Shown here in pieces: positions 20,132 through 32,508 of a DNA stretch of 64,000 nucleotides. Numbering within the stretch: position 1 is the stretch's first letter; each line of letters begins with the position of its first letter. The translations under genes were made by a program, and so were the position numbers. This DNA is from Cadophora sp. MPI-SDFR-AT-0126. Its lineage: Eukaryota > Ascomycota > Leotiomycetes > Helotiales > Ploettnerulaceae. The notes under the pieces were generated by a model. It ran no database searches. It had not been told where the DNA came from and worked only from the letters and a program-made list of their open reading frames with translations. The stretch is taken from positions 2,480,001 through 2,544,000 of the forward strand of contig JAGMVK010000001.1 of assembly GCA_020747065.1 (NCBI GenBank), in the 5' to 3' direction.

Positions 20132-21282
20132 CTACTTCCCAACTCGATAAACCAATTTCTTGCCCACCACCTTCCCCTCCCTCATCTCCTGAACCCCCCC
20201 AAGCACTCCCTCCAACCCACCCTCTCGTACCTCACTCGGATGACACTTGACCTCTCCACTCTTCAATTTACTCTCTGTAAACTCCGCAAACTTGACCGCA
20301 CTATCAAACATCTCTTTCGTCGCCTCAAACTTCTGATCCTGGATCAAGAACGGGGCATTGAAATACAAAACCCCCATGCAGAACTTGAAGACGAGGTCTT
20401 CACGATCGACTTTGATCATGGGCGCGATGCTGACGTAGGTTGCACCTTTTGAGAGGACGGCAGAGCAGAACTCGTAGCTGCTTTGTTGGGAGAAGCAGTC
20501 TATGCAGAGGGTGAGGTTGGAATTGGTTAGCGTGTTGATGGCGGCTGGCGAGGAGATGGAGGTGTAATCGAAGACGTGGTCTGCGCCTAAAGATTTCAGG
20601 AAGGCGAAGGTCGAGGGAGAGGATGTGGTAATGATCTCGAAGTTAGAGCTTCGAAGAAGTCAATGAGAAACGTCGGTCTGTTTAGGTGCTTTGACGCTGG
20701 CTTACAGTTTCGCGAATTGGATCATCATTCGACCTGTTGATGTACTTCCTCCGTAAATGAGAATCTGGTGTCTATCCTTGTCGCCAGCCGGAGGAATCTT
20801 GAAATCCAAGGTATTATACTAGGCCTCAATCAGTGCCGACTTTTCATCGCACCAATTCGAGTCTCACATACCAAAACAGCACCGGCAGTCAAGACACTAA
20901 CCCCAAGCGAAGCCGCATCCTCAAAACTCATCTCATCAGGGATGTGCAACTGCACATCCCCCACCACAATGATATATTCCGCAAAAGTACCCCAATCAGG
21001 CTGCAGCGGATTCGGTCTTGTGCATCCGCATACTCGGTCTCCTTTCTTGAAGTCCCTCGTCACAGCGGAACCGACTTCTTCTACAATGCCTGCGTAGTCG
21101 CAGCCGAGAAGGCCGCCTGCATCGCTGATGCTCCATGGTGCGTCAATATCGAGGATTTCGTGAGGATTTAGTCCGACTGCGACTGTTTTTATGAGCAGGC
21201 AGTCTGGTGGGAGGGTTGGAATTGGTCGGTTGGTGACGAAGACGGCAGGGCCACCTTTGGCTTCGAGTTGGATTGCTTGCAT
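20132..21282 (-). CDS. zinc-independent medium-chain reductase, enoyl-reductase-like
   Basis: NADPH-dependent MDR-superfamily oxidoreductase of about 346 residues, similar to quinone oxidoreductases and the stand-alone trans-enoyl reductases of fungal polyketide pathways. The N-terminal GroES-like domain has LLIKTVAVGLNPHEILD and LLGCDYAGIVEEVGSAV, then KGDRVCGC. The cofactor domain has ILIYGGSTSTGRMMIQFAKL, a diagnostic SxSTG nucleotide-binding loop, then SLGADHVFDY. Exons are 20872-21282, 20706-20818 and 20132-20648, with introns 20819-20871 and 20649-20705. Structural zinc cysteines of alcohol dehydrogenases are absent. No polyketide synthase is in the window, so a biosynthetic role cannot be assumed. 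Quinone or enone reduction is the neutral call. Confidence 0.85.
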
Positions 21283-22046
21283 CTTGATAAAATCAAGTCT
21301 TCAGAATGTAGAGTAAATGAAAATGTATCGAAATTTTCCATATGGAATATAGATCCATGACCTTTAAGTATGGAGTCCTCCTTCGACTTTGTTTTGGCGA
21401 CGCTAATAGAGTCCAGCGGCAGGAAGGGTTGCCAAGAATATAAGCCATACTGCTGACACACCTCTTACGCTTGAACCAATGAAAGTGCCTGATGTGGCAA
21501 ATGATAGGCTCTAAAGATTTTTGGTGAAGGCTGCAGGTCTGTAAGTATATACCGGCAGAGAAGCGCCCAGCGCCACACTGCATATTGGCTTAAGCTTGAG
21601 CCTCAAGCCGACATGTTGTATCTTGATCAGGCGTTTGGAACTATCCACGTGGAGAAAAAAAGAGGCTTAATAGAATACATAACCATTTCGAAAATTTTGG
21701 AGATGCGGCGATGGATCCAAATAAATCAAGCTATGAGACTTATCCTTTACTAAAGTAGCGTAGAAGTCTGTCGCTCAGGCGGACATAAGTTGTACACACA
21801 TTGAACCCCGTCAACACCCTTTCTGAGAGTACAATTGCAAATCAACAATTCCATGACATAACGATCTTACGACCCATTTGGCCTATCATAGATCTGTTTT
21901 CCAAAAATTTCCATCAACAAACAAAACAAACACCCAAGAGCGCGCGAAATAAGCCCACAGGTCCAAGACAACAACGGAATAGCAAGCAACACAACATGCA
22001 AGGTTTTCACGACGGTCCAAATTATCATCACCACTTCCTCTAACCA
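21283..22046. other. intergenic region
   Basis: Promoter of the reductase and 3' flank of the hypothetical gene. No gene supported. Confidence 0.5.
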
Positions 22047-22841
22047 TCAAGGAATCCACCCTAATCCCCTCTGATTCCCAAGGCCTCCCAGCCCTCTTCC
22101 AAGCAATCGATTCCCACCCAGGGTATCCCTGCCACGATCATGTCTCGGTCCATCACCGACATAAACACCTAGGTACTGAAATAGGTTCAGGAGCCGATAC
22201 TCTCGAGCAGTATCGGAGGAGTAGGAGGGCCCCCAGCTGCGAGGGAACTCTTCGCGGAAGTTGTTGAAGATCGGGTTGTTGTAGCTGCTCGAGTAACCGC
22301 CAGGGGGGAGGCCGTACGCTTGGCAGATACGGTCGAGTGTTGCGCCTGAGCGAGGTCAGTAAAAGTGTGACGTGGAATAGTTCTATGGTAGGGTTTGTGG
22401 GAAGGAAGGAGGGAAAGCGTACTGTCCAAAGATAGAAACCACTCGACACGGCGAGGATGCTCGAATTCGCGAGGATATTGGCCGCGGTCGACACCATTAT
22501 CAGAGATTTTGGGGTGGACCTCTGCGTGCAACATGTGAGGGCTGACGATACTGTTGGCGAGCTGGACACCCAAATTGACTCTGTAGTTACAGTCAGCAAG
22601 AGTTCAAGCATTGTGTGAGCTCTGATTACCGTCTGATCATATCGTCGACCATGAGATCTTCAAGTCTCCTATCCTCGCTTAGACCAGACATGTTTCTCAG
22701 ACCATCGAACCGCATATCATCATCTCGCGAGAAGAGATCATTTCGAAACAGAGACCTGATGACATTCTGAATGGTGTTCTCTAAGTTCTCGGATCGTTGG
22801 AACGGTCCCCGACCCGAACTACGATCATCCCAAATAACCAT
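22047..22841 (-). CDS. hypothetical protein
   Basis: I do not recognise this protein. The true ATG is at 22841 (MVIWDDRSSGRG). Exons 22630-22841, 22423-22580 and 22047-22345 join in frame through introns 22581-22629 and 22346-22422 to give about 222 residues. It is charged and polar, with an Arg/Asp-rich first third, a middle with LGVQLANSIVSPHMLHAEV, and a Tyr/Ser/Gly-rich C-terminal part (GLPPGGYSSSYNN, GGLGNQRGLGWIP). No membrane segment or signal peptide. The stop of the proline-rich frame upstream on the same strand is only 87 bases away. An in-frame intron (22844-22933) could fuse the two, so the start is uncertain. Confidence 0.55.
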
Positions 22842-22928
22842 TGCTGGCAATTTTTAATTGTACGTGGTGAAACTAGTATTAGGTTCTGAGATAGATCTGG
22901 AAAAGCAGTCTATCTTGATCCGTCAATA

Positions 22929-23999
22929 TTAACTGGACTGGTCTTTGGCAGGCGCGGGGTTGGCAAGAGGATTGTTGACAAGTGGTATGTTTCCAGGAGT
23001 AACTTTAACTTGCGGAGGATTAGCTGGCAGATTGATGGCCTGAAGATTTGCTGGTGGAGGGTTTGCTGGTGGATTAGCTGGTGGAGGATTGGCTGGCGGA
23101 GGATTTACCAAAGGTGGACGACGGATGGGAGGAGGACCTAGTGGAGCATTGGCAGGTGGAGGAAGAGCAAAGGCAGGCGGCCCAGCAACATTAGCTGGAA
23201 GAGCACCAGCAGCGTTCGGACCAGGATTAGCGGCCCCTTGCTGAATTAAAGCGTTGACTAGGATATTGATAGCTAGCTGAGGATTATGCTGATGATTGCG
23301 ATTCTTACCACGATTGGGATTTCGATTTTGGTTGGGGTTGTTACGCTTTGGGCTGGGGTTACGCTTGGCAACGTGAGGGATTATGTTGATAATGACCGTT
23401 AGTGGTGGTCGTAGAGGGAAGACAGGTACTGGGACTGGAATTGGAATTGGAACCGGGATTTGAACTGGGACCGGAAACGGTGGTGCGAGAACAACTTGTG
23501 GTGGAGGGTTGAGAACTATCGGTGGCGGGACAATAGGAGGCTGGTTGATAACAACTGGTTGGGGAATGTTGACAAAGACTGGTGGAGGGGCGACCAGTAG
23601 TGGCGGTAACGGTGGAGGGTCAGGAGGTTGTATGATTGTCGGTTGAGGCGGTGGTTGAGGAGTTAAAAGAGCTGGAAGCAGCGGAGGTGGAGCTCGTTGC
23701 AAGACTGGGAGAGGCGCTTGTATGATATTCGGTTGAACGAATTGAGGTCCCAGAAGAGGTGGAGGGAGCTCAAATGGCGGCGGTTGCTGACTTGGAAAGT
23801 CGTAGGGGTCGTAAGTATCGAATGGGATGTCGTTGATGGGGAGAGGCAATGGAAGGAGAGGGGGAGGGGGAGGGTAATATCTTGGAAAGTGAGGAGTGGG
23901 TGGGTACTGATATGAATACCGTCGATGTGCTCTGCGGTGAGAGCGACGAGTGCTGTTACCCTTTCTAGGGGTTGCGCAAGGACACGTGAGGAAGAACAT
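22929..23999 (-). CDS. proline-rich low-complexity protein
   Basis: 356-codon uninterrupted frame from the ATG at 23999. After a short Cys/Arg-rich start (TCPCATPRKGNSTRRSHRR) it is dominated by Pro with hydrophobic residues (PPPPPLLPLPLP; alternating PVPIPIPVPVPV), then a basic Asn/Arg-rich patch (NRNPNRGKNRNHQHN), then degenerate repeats of NPPPANPP type. There is no catalytic domain, TM helix or clear signal peptide. It looks like an intrinsically disordered scaffold or wall-associated protein, but function is not inferable. Long open length with proline codon bias supports coding; antisense frames are shadows. It may continue through an intron into the downstream hypothetical gene. Confidence 0.6.
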   Translation of the reverse strand: MFFLTCPCATPRKGNSTRRSHRRAHRRYSYQYPPTPHFPRYYPPPPPLLPLPLPINDIPFDTYDPYDFPSQQPPPFELPPPLLGPQFVQPNIIQAPLPVLQRAPPPLLPALLTPQPPPQPTIIQPPDPPPLPPLLVAPPPVFVNIPQPVVINQPPIVPPPIVLNPPPQVVLAPPFPVPVQIPVPIPIPVPVPVFPLRPPLTVIINIIPHVAKRNPSPKRNNPNQNRNPNRGKNRNHQHNPQLAINILVNALIQQGAANPGPNAAGALPANVAGPPAFALPPPANAPLGPPPIRRPPLVNPPPANPPPANPPANPPPANLQAINLPANPPQVKVTPGNIPLVNNPLANPAPAKDQSS

Positions 24000-25038
24000 T
24001 CCAGCAGTTTGGCAGGTACATCATGATGAGGCTGGTATATATGTTGCTATGCAAACTTGGTGGGAATTCTTGCGAACTACTATGTTGAGCCACCGATCAA
24101 TTGCAGAAAGCCTTCTCTGACACAAACATTGCCTGAAATCTTCGAGTGTCTCGTGGCCAGCGCACATCTCACTCGACAGGTGTGCGAGGTGGAAACATGG
24201 GCCCTGTTATGGTGAGCAAGCCAATGGCTGGCAGGATGGCCTAACGGCGGCACCTTGCATGGTTTGTACCCTTATGTTCAGTTGAAGTCGTCGTCCAGAA
24301 ACGTTGAGAGATAAGTTGGACACCACTCCACTTCGAACAGACGTGGATCGCAAACAAATACCTAGTGACTCGAGTTGTTTGTTGAGCGCTGGCAGCAGAA
24401 CACGGAACATAAAAAGTGCTAAGCGAGGATTTGGTGTAGCCAACATGAAAAGACTGAGAAGCAAGAGGTCCAAGGGACAGTAATTCACGCAACGAAAGCA
24501 AGAGGAAAATCAAGGCAGACCAAGCACTTGCTGGGCCATTGTCAGCACCAGGCTCCGCTTGGCTGGCTACGAAGTATGCTTCCGGTGTTGCACGTCAAGG
24601 CTATCGTGCTACCTAAGCAAGGCGAGGCGACAAAAACACTTCATAAGACTCAAAAGGAGTGGCTTCGTGATGACAAGGGAGATAGCTGTATAAGCGCCAT
24701 GTAACCACCCGTCGATTGACACATAATCTCGAGGTGGGAAGACCCATCGTTGTGTTACTTCTACCAATCCTTTCACGATCTCATTTTTAGATGGGAGGCA
24801 CCCGCGAGGCAAGTAGGATGTTCGCCGTCGGAAAGGGACAGGGAAAGTGACGGCTCAGGACTCTCGGAAGACAAAATGGTCCCTCCAATCAGTACATATT
24901 CATATAATATGAACGGGCAAGAACCAGGCAGATTCTGAGGCAGACTTCTCGGCGCAGGAGGGCGTTGATCTACTATTCATACAACTCAACTGCCAACTGT
25001 CGTATCTTACAATAACTCCGAGGCACAACAGCGGTATA
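24000..25038. other. 1-kb intergenic stretch
   Basis: Promoter side of the proline-rich gene and 3' flank of APN1. Small frames on the minus strand (24207-24513) lack domains. Nothing else seen. Confidence 0.5.
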
Positions 25039-26617
25039 TCAGTGGCTACAACCACCGTCGCTGTCATCCGACATGTCTTCGACTTCTTCCTTCTTGGCCT
25101 TTTTCTTCTTCGAAGGGCCCTTTTTGAACATGGCGTCCAGAGTCTTCTGTTGTTTCTTGTCGACCTGACCCTGAAACTTCTTCCGCTCTTCAGCCCCAAT
25201 ATCTTGAAGCCGCTGTTCTTCTTCTTTGAACTCCTTCGTGTCGGGATCGGACCCAATGAGACCTTCAAGAAGTTTGATTTCAGTGGCCCATACTCCCTTG
25301 TCTTCAACAACTTTTCCGTCGGCACCTTTCTTATCGATTGGGGTTTCTAAGACCATTGGAAGATCTTGAAATGGGGCAAAATTAACCACGTTGTGGAAGG
25401 CTCGTAGTCCAAGGAAGCCAGTGCCAATATTCGCGTGTAGATCTCGGTTAGATGATAGAGGCGTCTTGCTATCATTCAGATGGAGAGCCTTCAGGTATGA
25501 CATCCCAACGATTTCTGAAAAGCTATCCATGGTCTTCTTGAAAGCATCGGGTGATCGTAAATCATACCCAGCTGCGAAAGTATGACAGGTGTCAATACAT
25601 ACACCAACACGACTTTTGTCGTCCACGAGAGCAATGATATCCCGAAGGTCCTCCCATGTAGATCCAATGACGTTGCCACTGCCAGCCATATTCTCCAGAA
25701 CGGTTATGACCGAACTAGTTGCTCTGTGTGCCTTGTTCAGCTGTACGGCTATACGAGCTATTGCTTCCAGGCGCGGATGCTTGCCGGTACTGCCAGGGTG
25801 AAAGTTGTACAGCTTAATTCCCAGGGCTTCACAGCGTTGCAGGTCATCCAGGAAGCAATTGTACGCCTGCGTTGCCTTCTCAGGATCCGGCTGAGCAAGA
25901 TTGACGAGGTACGACCCGTGCGGAAGGACATGCTTCGCAGCATCAAACTTGTGTTCGAGGCAGAATGCTTTGAATTGGTCTCTGGCTTCTGGTGCTAGGG
26001 GAGGGCTGGACCATTTCCGTTGGGATTTGAGGAATAAGGCGAAGGAATTGCCACCGATGTGGAGAGCATTACTTATCGAGTTCTGGACACCTGCAGAGCG
26101 ACACATCAGTAAGTGGTCACCAGCACATAGAAGTACGAGATATACCTCCGGCACCAGAGACGTGAGCACCAATGTACATCGCCGATTGTAGGCTTGTAAC
26201 TGCTGTACGAACGGCAATTGGCATAGTCTCGGCTTCTTTCTCCTCCTTTGTCTTGCGTTTCTTCTTTGACTTGTTTTCTTCCGCCTCTTCGTTCTCGTCG
26301 TCCTCGCCCTTGGCTTTGCGTTTCACGGCTTTCTTCGGTTTGGCCACTTTCTCCTCCACAACGGTCTCCGCCTTCACTTGAATCTTTTTGGTCTTTGGCA
26401 GCGATAGAGTTTCTTCGCTCTTTTCTCCGTCCGACTGTACTTCTCCTTTCACAAGCCTCTTCGCAGTTTTGTTGGAGGACTTCACGGATTGTGCAACCAC
26501 CTCTGTTGTTTCAACCTTCACGACTTTGCGACCTTTCTTAGGCGTTGCAGATGGGGTGACAGACGGTTCAACATCAAGCGATAACGTTTCTGTCTTCCGA
26601 CTGGATCTGCGCGACAT
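25039..26617 (-). CDS. APN1: AP endonuclease, endonuclease IV family (APN1)
   Basis: Base-excision-repair enzyme that cleaves DNA 5' of abasic sites using three zinc ions. Spliced length is about 507 residues, longer than yeast Apn1 because of a roughly 150-residue Lys/Glu-rich N-terminal extension with NLS-like runs (KSKKKRKTK). The catalytic TIM barrel begins YIGAHVSGAGG and carries the family motifs LPHGSYLVNLA, YNFHPGST, LENMAG, VCIDTCHTFAAGYD, LHLNDSKTPL and HANIGTGFLG. The C-terminus is another basic, coiled segment (KKGPSKKKKAKKEE). Exon 1 is 26146-26617 and exon 2 is 25039-26090, with a 55-nt intron inside the GAGG loop. An apparent start at 26665 is TTG, so ATG 26617 is used. Nuclear and possibly mitochondrial action. 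Confidence 0.95.
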
Positions 26618-27470
26618 CTTGAATTGCTTAAGGTGTCGTAGTTGGTTGTCAATGATCTGCTGCAAGGTAGACTGACGCGGTCTCCCATTGTCACGAAGTC
26701 GCGCTACGCCTCGTCACATGATGAGTGCGCTAGTTCATTTCCAATTCATCAGCCAGCCCCTTTTTGTTTTCCTCCTTTTGTTTTGTTCGCTTCGTCTTAC
26801 ACGGACCAAAACCTCCGTTCCATGGGACATTTTGTCTCTTATCTTTGATCATTCTCTACAGCATGCTTCAGTCTCTTTTCTACAGTTGGTCTTCCACTCT
26901 CCCGACTTCTCCGAACCAATGGCGCCGGCTAAATTGGCTGCATGGCATCGGTTCTCTCTGCCGATGTCGCTTTCGCAGGTCCAATTGACTTCAATTATAC
27001 GAAATAAGGCCCCATCAAGATGTAAATGATAGGTCACTGCAAGAGTCGATCGAGACATAGTTCATTTCATTGGGTCATAAACCACGCAACTGATTCAATC
27101 AGATTGGCTCGATAGCTGATTCATATGGCCCTGCATAAGAGGTTCGCTCATGCTAGGAATGCATGGTGGGGGCACGGGGGCACTAAAGAGCTACCCCTCT
27201 TCACGAGCTCTCAACCTGAGTATAAACATCATGCCACCTCCCCAGCTGTGCTTCTCCCTCCATCAACCTCTTCACCAAAGTCCAAGTAATTCCCAAAGCA
27301 ACCGTCTGTATAATCCCCCTTTCAGCAAGTCCAAGCTGACGACATATTGACCCTCCAGAACACAGTACCCAAAGTACAACCACCCACTATGAAAGCGGGA
27401 GTCATGTCACCCAAGCAGTGGAATTATCCTTAAAAGGATCAAGGTATTTCATCGATTGTAAACCATCTTG
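26618..27470. promoter_or_regulatory. divergent APN1/THI4 promoter region
   Basis: About 850 bases with no supported gene between APN1 (minus) and the THI4 leader (plus). Candidate 5' splice sites for the THI4 leader intron lie at its right end (GTATTT at 27444 and GTAAAC at 27458). Confidence 0.5.
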
Positions 27471-27624
27471 CATGAACCGGTGTTCGTTCTCAGCGTCATC
27501 ACAGTCTGACATCCACCATCCAAACGGATGAGATGTCTGACCTGACGACACTAAAAGCTGGGTTCGTTCTGAGATGATACGGTTATATGAACTTGATCAG
27601 AGTAATTTCTGCGAAAGGATCATG
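27471..27624 (+). promoter_or_regulatory. TPP riboswitch in the THI4 5' leader
   Basis: Eukaryotic thiamin pyrophosphate aptamer. P1 pairs CATGA (27471) with TCATG (27620). P2 pairs AACCG (27475) with CGGTT (27580). The conserved CTGAGA is at 27569-27574, followed by GATACGG. The pyrophosphate-sensor half reads GAACTTGATCAGAG, then TTTCTGCGAAAGGA. P3 is greatly extended as in other fungi: CTCAGC with GCTGGG, CGTCA with TGACG, and an inner GACATC/GATGTC stem. A splice acceptor with a CTAAC branch site follows at 27667. In Neurospora, TPP binding controls alternative splicing of such leaders. Here ATGs at 27574 and 27622 within the aptamer would be retained only in unspliced RNA. Confidence 0.95.
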
Positions 27625-27680
27625 CCTCCCCCTCTCCCCCGTCGAAAGACAGCTCTAACCCACTTAGGTTTACACCTTGA

Positions 27681-28817
<1,137 letters not shown>

Positions 28818-29260
28818 TGTGTCTTCGCACACATTCAAAGACAGCAGTTAGCAAGCTCAATTCGTCAAAGCACATTAACTCCGAAAATTGGATGGCAGTA
28901 TATCACATAAGCATAAATACAAGTACACTCATTGCACATCCGTATAAATTCGCGTCCTTTTCGAAATCAAATATTCATTCATGGGATACTATTTCAGGCG
29001 ATTTAATACTCTTCAAGGCTCACCGACAAGCGTGTCTGGAAATCCATCTTGACGGCCGAAACAAAAAATTCAAATGCTGTGTATACATGAGGATACGTGT
29101 GTTACACAATTCTGTGACTGATCTTAAGATATGTGCCGACCCCTTCCTACAGCACGCTCTTGGGGTATAAATCCTCACACACCCCGTACATTTTACTTCC
29201 CGCGTATTATGTGCTACACATCGCTCAGACAATCGCTGACCAAATAAGCAGATATCAACC
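28818..29260. other. convergent 3' flanks of THI4 and carboxylesterase
   Basis: AT-richer 3' region without a supported gene. Confidence 0.5.
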
Positions 29261-30892
29261 TCAGAACTCATTCTGCTGCTCAAAAAACTCCTCCATAAAC
29301 TTAATCTTCGTCGTCGAATCCGCCAAATACGATGGTCCAACCTCATCACCCAACCACATAACACTTGTCCTATTCGTCGCCGTAGCAGGAAACTCCGGCA
29401 ACCCGTCCCCATTCGGATCCCCCGTCTTAATAAAATTCGCCCAATACGTCGACATCTGGTCTTGCAAAGCAGAATCTTTTCCCGTCCAAGTAACATTGTA
29501 AAAAGTCGGGATGTTGCCAAACGTATACCACAGCTCCGCACCATGGTACGTCCCAGAGGTCTGGTTCGGCGGCGCATGGTTAAAAAAATATACATAGACG
29601 CTGCTCTTGGCTCCGCCGGCGTACCATGCCGAAGCCCAGTCCCAGGTTGAGATGCGGCTGAGATCGCGGTACAAGTCGTTGCTGGCAGAGTTAGCGGTTT
29701 TGTTGTCGGTGGCGGGGTAGAGCGAGAAGAACTGAGAGGAGAGGTTCCCGAACATCTGCGTGTATTGCGAGACGAATATCGAGAGGGTGAGGCCGGGGTC
29801 AGAACTGGCTCCGGACTCGTCGGCGTTGTTTCCTGTTAGGATGGGGATGTCGTTGTGTGCGTTCAAGGCGAGGGCCTGGCCGTAATTGTATGGCAGGACG
29901 TATCCGTCTATGACGGGCCGCCAGGCAGGTGGTTCCATGAATGTGGTTACGTTTTCGAAAGGTGTGCCGACTAAGACGGTGTCTCCGACGTTGCCGTAGC
30001 TGATAAGTGTATCCGTGGATACATTTCGGAGCTCTGCAATGCTCGAGACATTCAGTGTTGACAAGAACGCCACTCCAGCCGTTTCTGCTGCGTTCTTCTC
30101 TCTGTGGCTGGTGGCCAAAGTGTACGTTTCAGGGTCATGAACACCACGAGCTCCGCTCTCGGGGATGCAACCCGCAATCATGCCTTCTGTTAAAGGGCTA
30201 TACATCATATCTAAAGCACTCGCGGAGCCAGCAGACTGACCGCCAACGGTCATCTTGTCAGGATTTCCCCCAAAAGCTGCTATCTCGGAACGGAGGAACT
30301 TCAGAGCCTGGATCTGATCAAGGATTCCATAGTTGCCAGAAGAGTTGTGACCTGATTCAGCCGACAGATCTGGGTGAGCGAGAAACCCGAAGGCTCCCAT
30401 TCTGTAGTTGAAGTTGACAACGACAATATCTTTGGAGGCTAGGTGAGTTCCATCATAGGTTGGTACTGCGCCTGAACCTCCAGTGAAGCGACCACCGTAG
30501 ATCCAGACATAAACAGGGAGATTTGAAGATGCTGTGGCGTTGGCCGGCGCCCATATGTTCATGTAAAGACAATCCTCTGATTTGTTTGCATTGCCAGAAC
30601 TGAATAAGCCCAGTTCGTCCGCGCTCTGTGCACAATCTGCCCCGAAAACCGTAGCGTCGAGAATGCCTAGCCATGGAGCAGGTGATGTAGGATAGGTCCA
30701 TCTCAAGGATCCAGTAGGAGGTGTTGCAAATGGAATACCTTTGAACACTGTGACGGCCCTGTTGAGGTCGGAGGCGGCACCTTTAAGCGAGCCATAGGAG
30801 GTAGTGACTGTTTGATTTGAGCGTCTATACAACGCGGATGCGCTAGTCAGAGGACTCAATGCCAGACTGGCAATGAGGAGAGGAGGAACCAT
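29261..30892 (-). CDS. secreted type-B carboxylesterase/lipase
   Basis: Single-exon 543-residue alpha/beta hydrolase. A typical signal peptide (PPLLIASLALSPLTSASA) predicts secretion. Family signatures are the type-B motif EDCLYMNIW, the oxyanion region WIYGGRFTGGSG, the nucleophile GGQSAGSAS (Ser220), the acid in NADESG, and the His in YHGAELWYTFG. Many NxS/T sites support passage through the secretory pathway. The usual HGGGF of the family appears as YGGRF here, which may change the oxyanion pocket. It probably hydrolyses extracellular esters or lipids; whether cutin, feruloyl or acylglycerol cannot be told. The ATG at 30892 gives the signal peptide directly. Confidence 0.93.
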   Translation of the reverse strand: MVPPLLIASLALSPLTSASALYRRSNQTVTTSYGSLKGAASDLNRAVTVFKGIPFATPPTGSLRWTYPTSPAPWLGILDATVFGADCAQSADELGLFSSGNANKSEDCLYMNIWAPANATASSNLPVYVWIYGGRFTGGSGAVPTYDGTHLASKDIVVVNFNYRMGAFGFLAHPDLSAESGHNSSGNYGILDQIQALKFLRSEIAAFGGNPDKMTVGGQSAGSASALDMMYSPLTEGMIAGCIPESGARGVHDPETYTLATSHREKNAAETAGVAFLSTLNVSSIAELRNVSTDTLISYGNVGDTVLVGTPFENVTTFMEPPAWRPVIDGYVLPYNYGQALALNAHNDIPILTGNNADESGASSDPGLTLSIFVSQYTQMFGNLSSQFFSLYPATDNKTANSASNDLYRDLSRISTWDWASAWYAGGAKSSVYVYFFNHAPPNQTSGTYHGAELWYTFGNIPTFYNVTWTGKDSALQDQMSTYWANFIKTGDPNGDGLPEFPATATNRTSVMWLGDEVGPSYLADSTTKIKFMEEFFEQQNEF

Positions 30893-32508
30893 GCCGGAGT
30901 AGTTGTGGAGTCAGACTTGAACGGTGGACGTACTGAGAGCAGCGAAAATATGACAAAAGCACAAGGAACATTGACCACAATGAATTGAGATGGAGATCTC
31001 ATTACTTACCGGAGCACACCTATATATGCTGTCTGCATAGAAAATTTATCGAGTTCATGCCTACCAGCTTTTCTTCTCCACAGTCTTCATAGATGTACAT
31101 TACATTGAACAAGGTCTTCAAATCCAATCCTCATCGGGTATGAGCAATCCTCAAGTTTCCCCACTTAATCTCCATAGCCACACCAGTACGTATGCAAGGC
31201 CATGTAATCGAGCAAGTTGACTGTCTTCCGAGGAATTGCCGACATCTCACATGGATGTGGTACAGACTCAGAACCAAGAAACACACTATAAGTAATGGAA
31301 CAATCATGAGATGACGAGTCAAAAGTTCTTTCCACATTTGAATACACGACTCCGAGCCAATCAAAAGATACCGGCGCCTGAGAGACAATGGAGGAGTCGA
31401 GAGAACAACAATGAAACGAAACACCACGTAGACGCTGAAAGGTCGTCCCTTCCTGAATTACCTTACACTCTAGCGGATGACGATATCGGCCTGGCAGTTG
31501 CAGATCAAGGTGAAAATAACCGCCTGAATCAAAGGCTTCTGATCCCCTCAATTGGTCTCTGAGGTCATTTCCCCTGCAAAACAATTCGGGCGTTTAAGCG
31601 AGAAGTCCGAATCACGTTCAAGGAGTCAACAAAAAATTATTCGCAGAGTCAGCGACTTCATTTGAAACACGACTCGGGTCTTACCAAATTTAGCTTCGAG
31701 TGTGACGCGTTCGAAGACGTTTATTCTTTCGTTCGATAGTTGAAAGCGAGGCGAGAAGAGGAGCTTGAAGAGGACAAAATTGGCACGTTGCAGCCATCTC
31801 GGTACCGTTCTCGGTCCCGAAAACGATTTTGCCACGATTTGAACTGACGATGAGGCGGAAATCCAAGGATCTCCAACCGAGAAGCGACCAGCCTGCAGAA
31901 ATCATAAGACTGTTATGTTTAGAGAAGCATCACCGTAACGTAGGAACGTGGGTGCTTGTACTTGAGGTCCACATTTCCTTATTTGGTTAGGAAAAGTAGC
32001 GTTGAATTTTGGGTGGTTTCAAGGGAAGTTAATAAGGGAGGATGAAAAGGTGAGGAGATCCTAACAATTGTTAAACCTCCCAAGTTGTATGGGATACTTG
32101 GAGCCTATGGTATTACAGACACAATCCACTGAGTCCAAAACGTTTCAAGATCAGATCGAGTGGACTAGATACTGCGAAGAAAAGAACCAGGCCGGGCGGA
32201 AACCATCTTAGTGCGATAGCACCCCCAAAACCGACCTTTCATAAACAATAATAATCATAATGACGTTCCTCCATCTACATGTAGTCTATATTCTCGGACG
32301 CCAATCCATACACACCTTTGAAAGCGCCAGTTAAATCAGTCAAAAGTAAAGTGGTTGTTCAGGTCCCAACCCTCCTTTACTACCCACACCCATCCATCCT
32401 GCAACTAAGTCTCACTAAGTCTCTCCAACCCAACGCCTCGCAAATTATACCTCGGCCTACTTGACTAAAATGAATGATCAAGAATCCAGCATGAAAATGG
32501 ACAGAGAC
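30893..32508. other. 1.6-kb intergenic region
   Basis: Upstream region of the carboxylesterase and downstream region of UBR1. Short frames at 31131-31584 and 31626-31905 have non-ATG starts or no domain. I see nothing supportable. Confidence 0.5.

Noticed and set aside
31131..31584. Possible small membrane or Cys-rich gene
   Set aside because: Starts are not ATG or have no domain; no splice sites tie pieces together.
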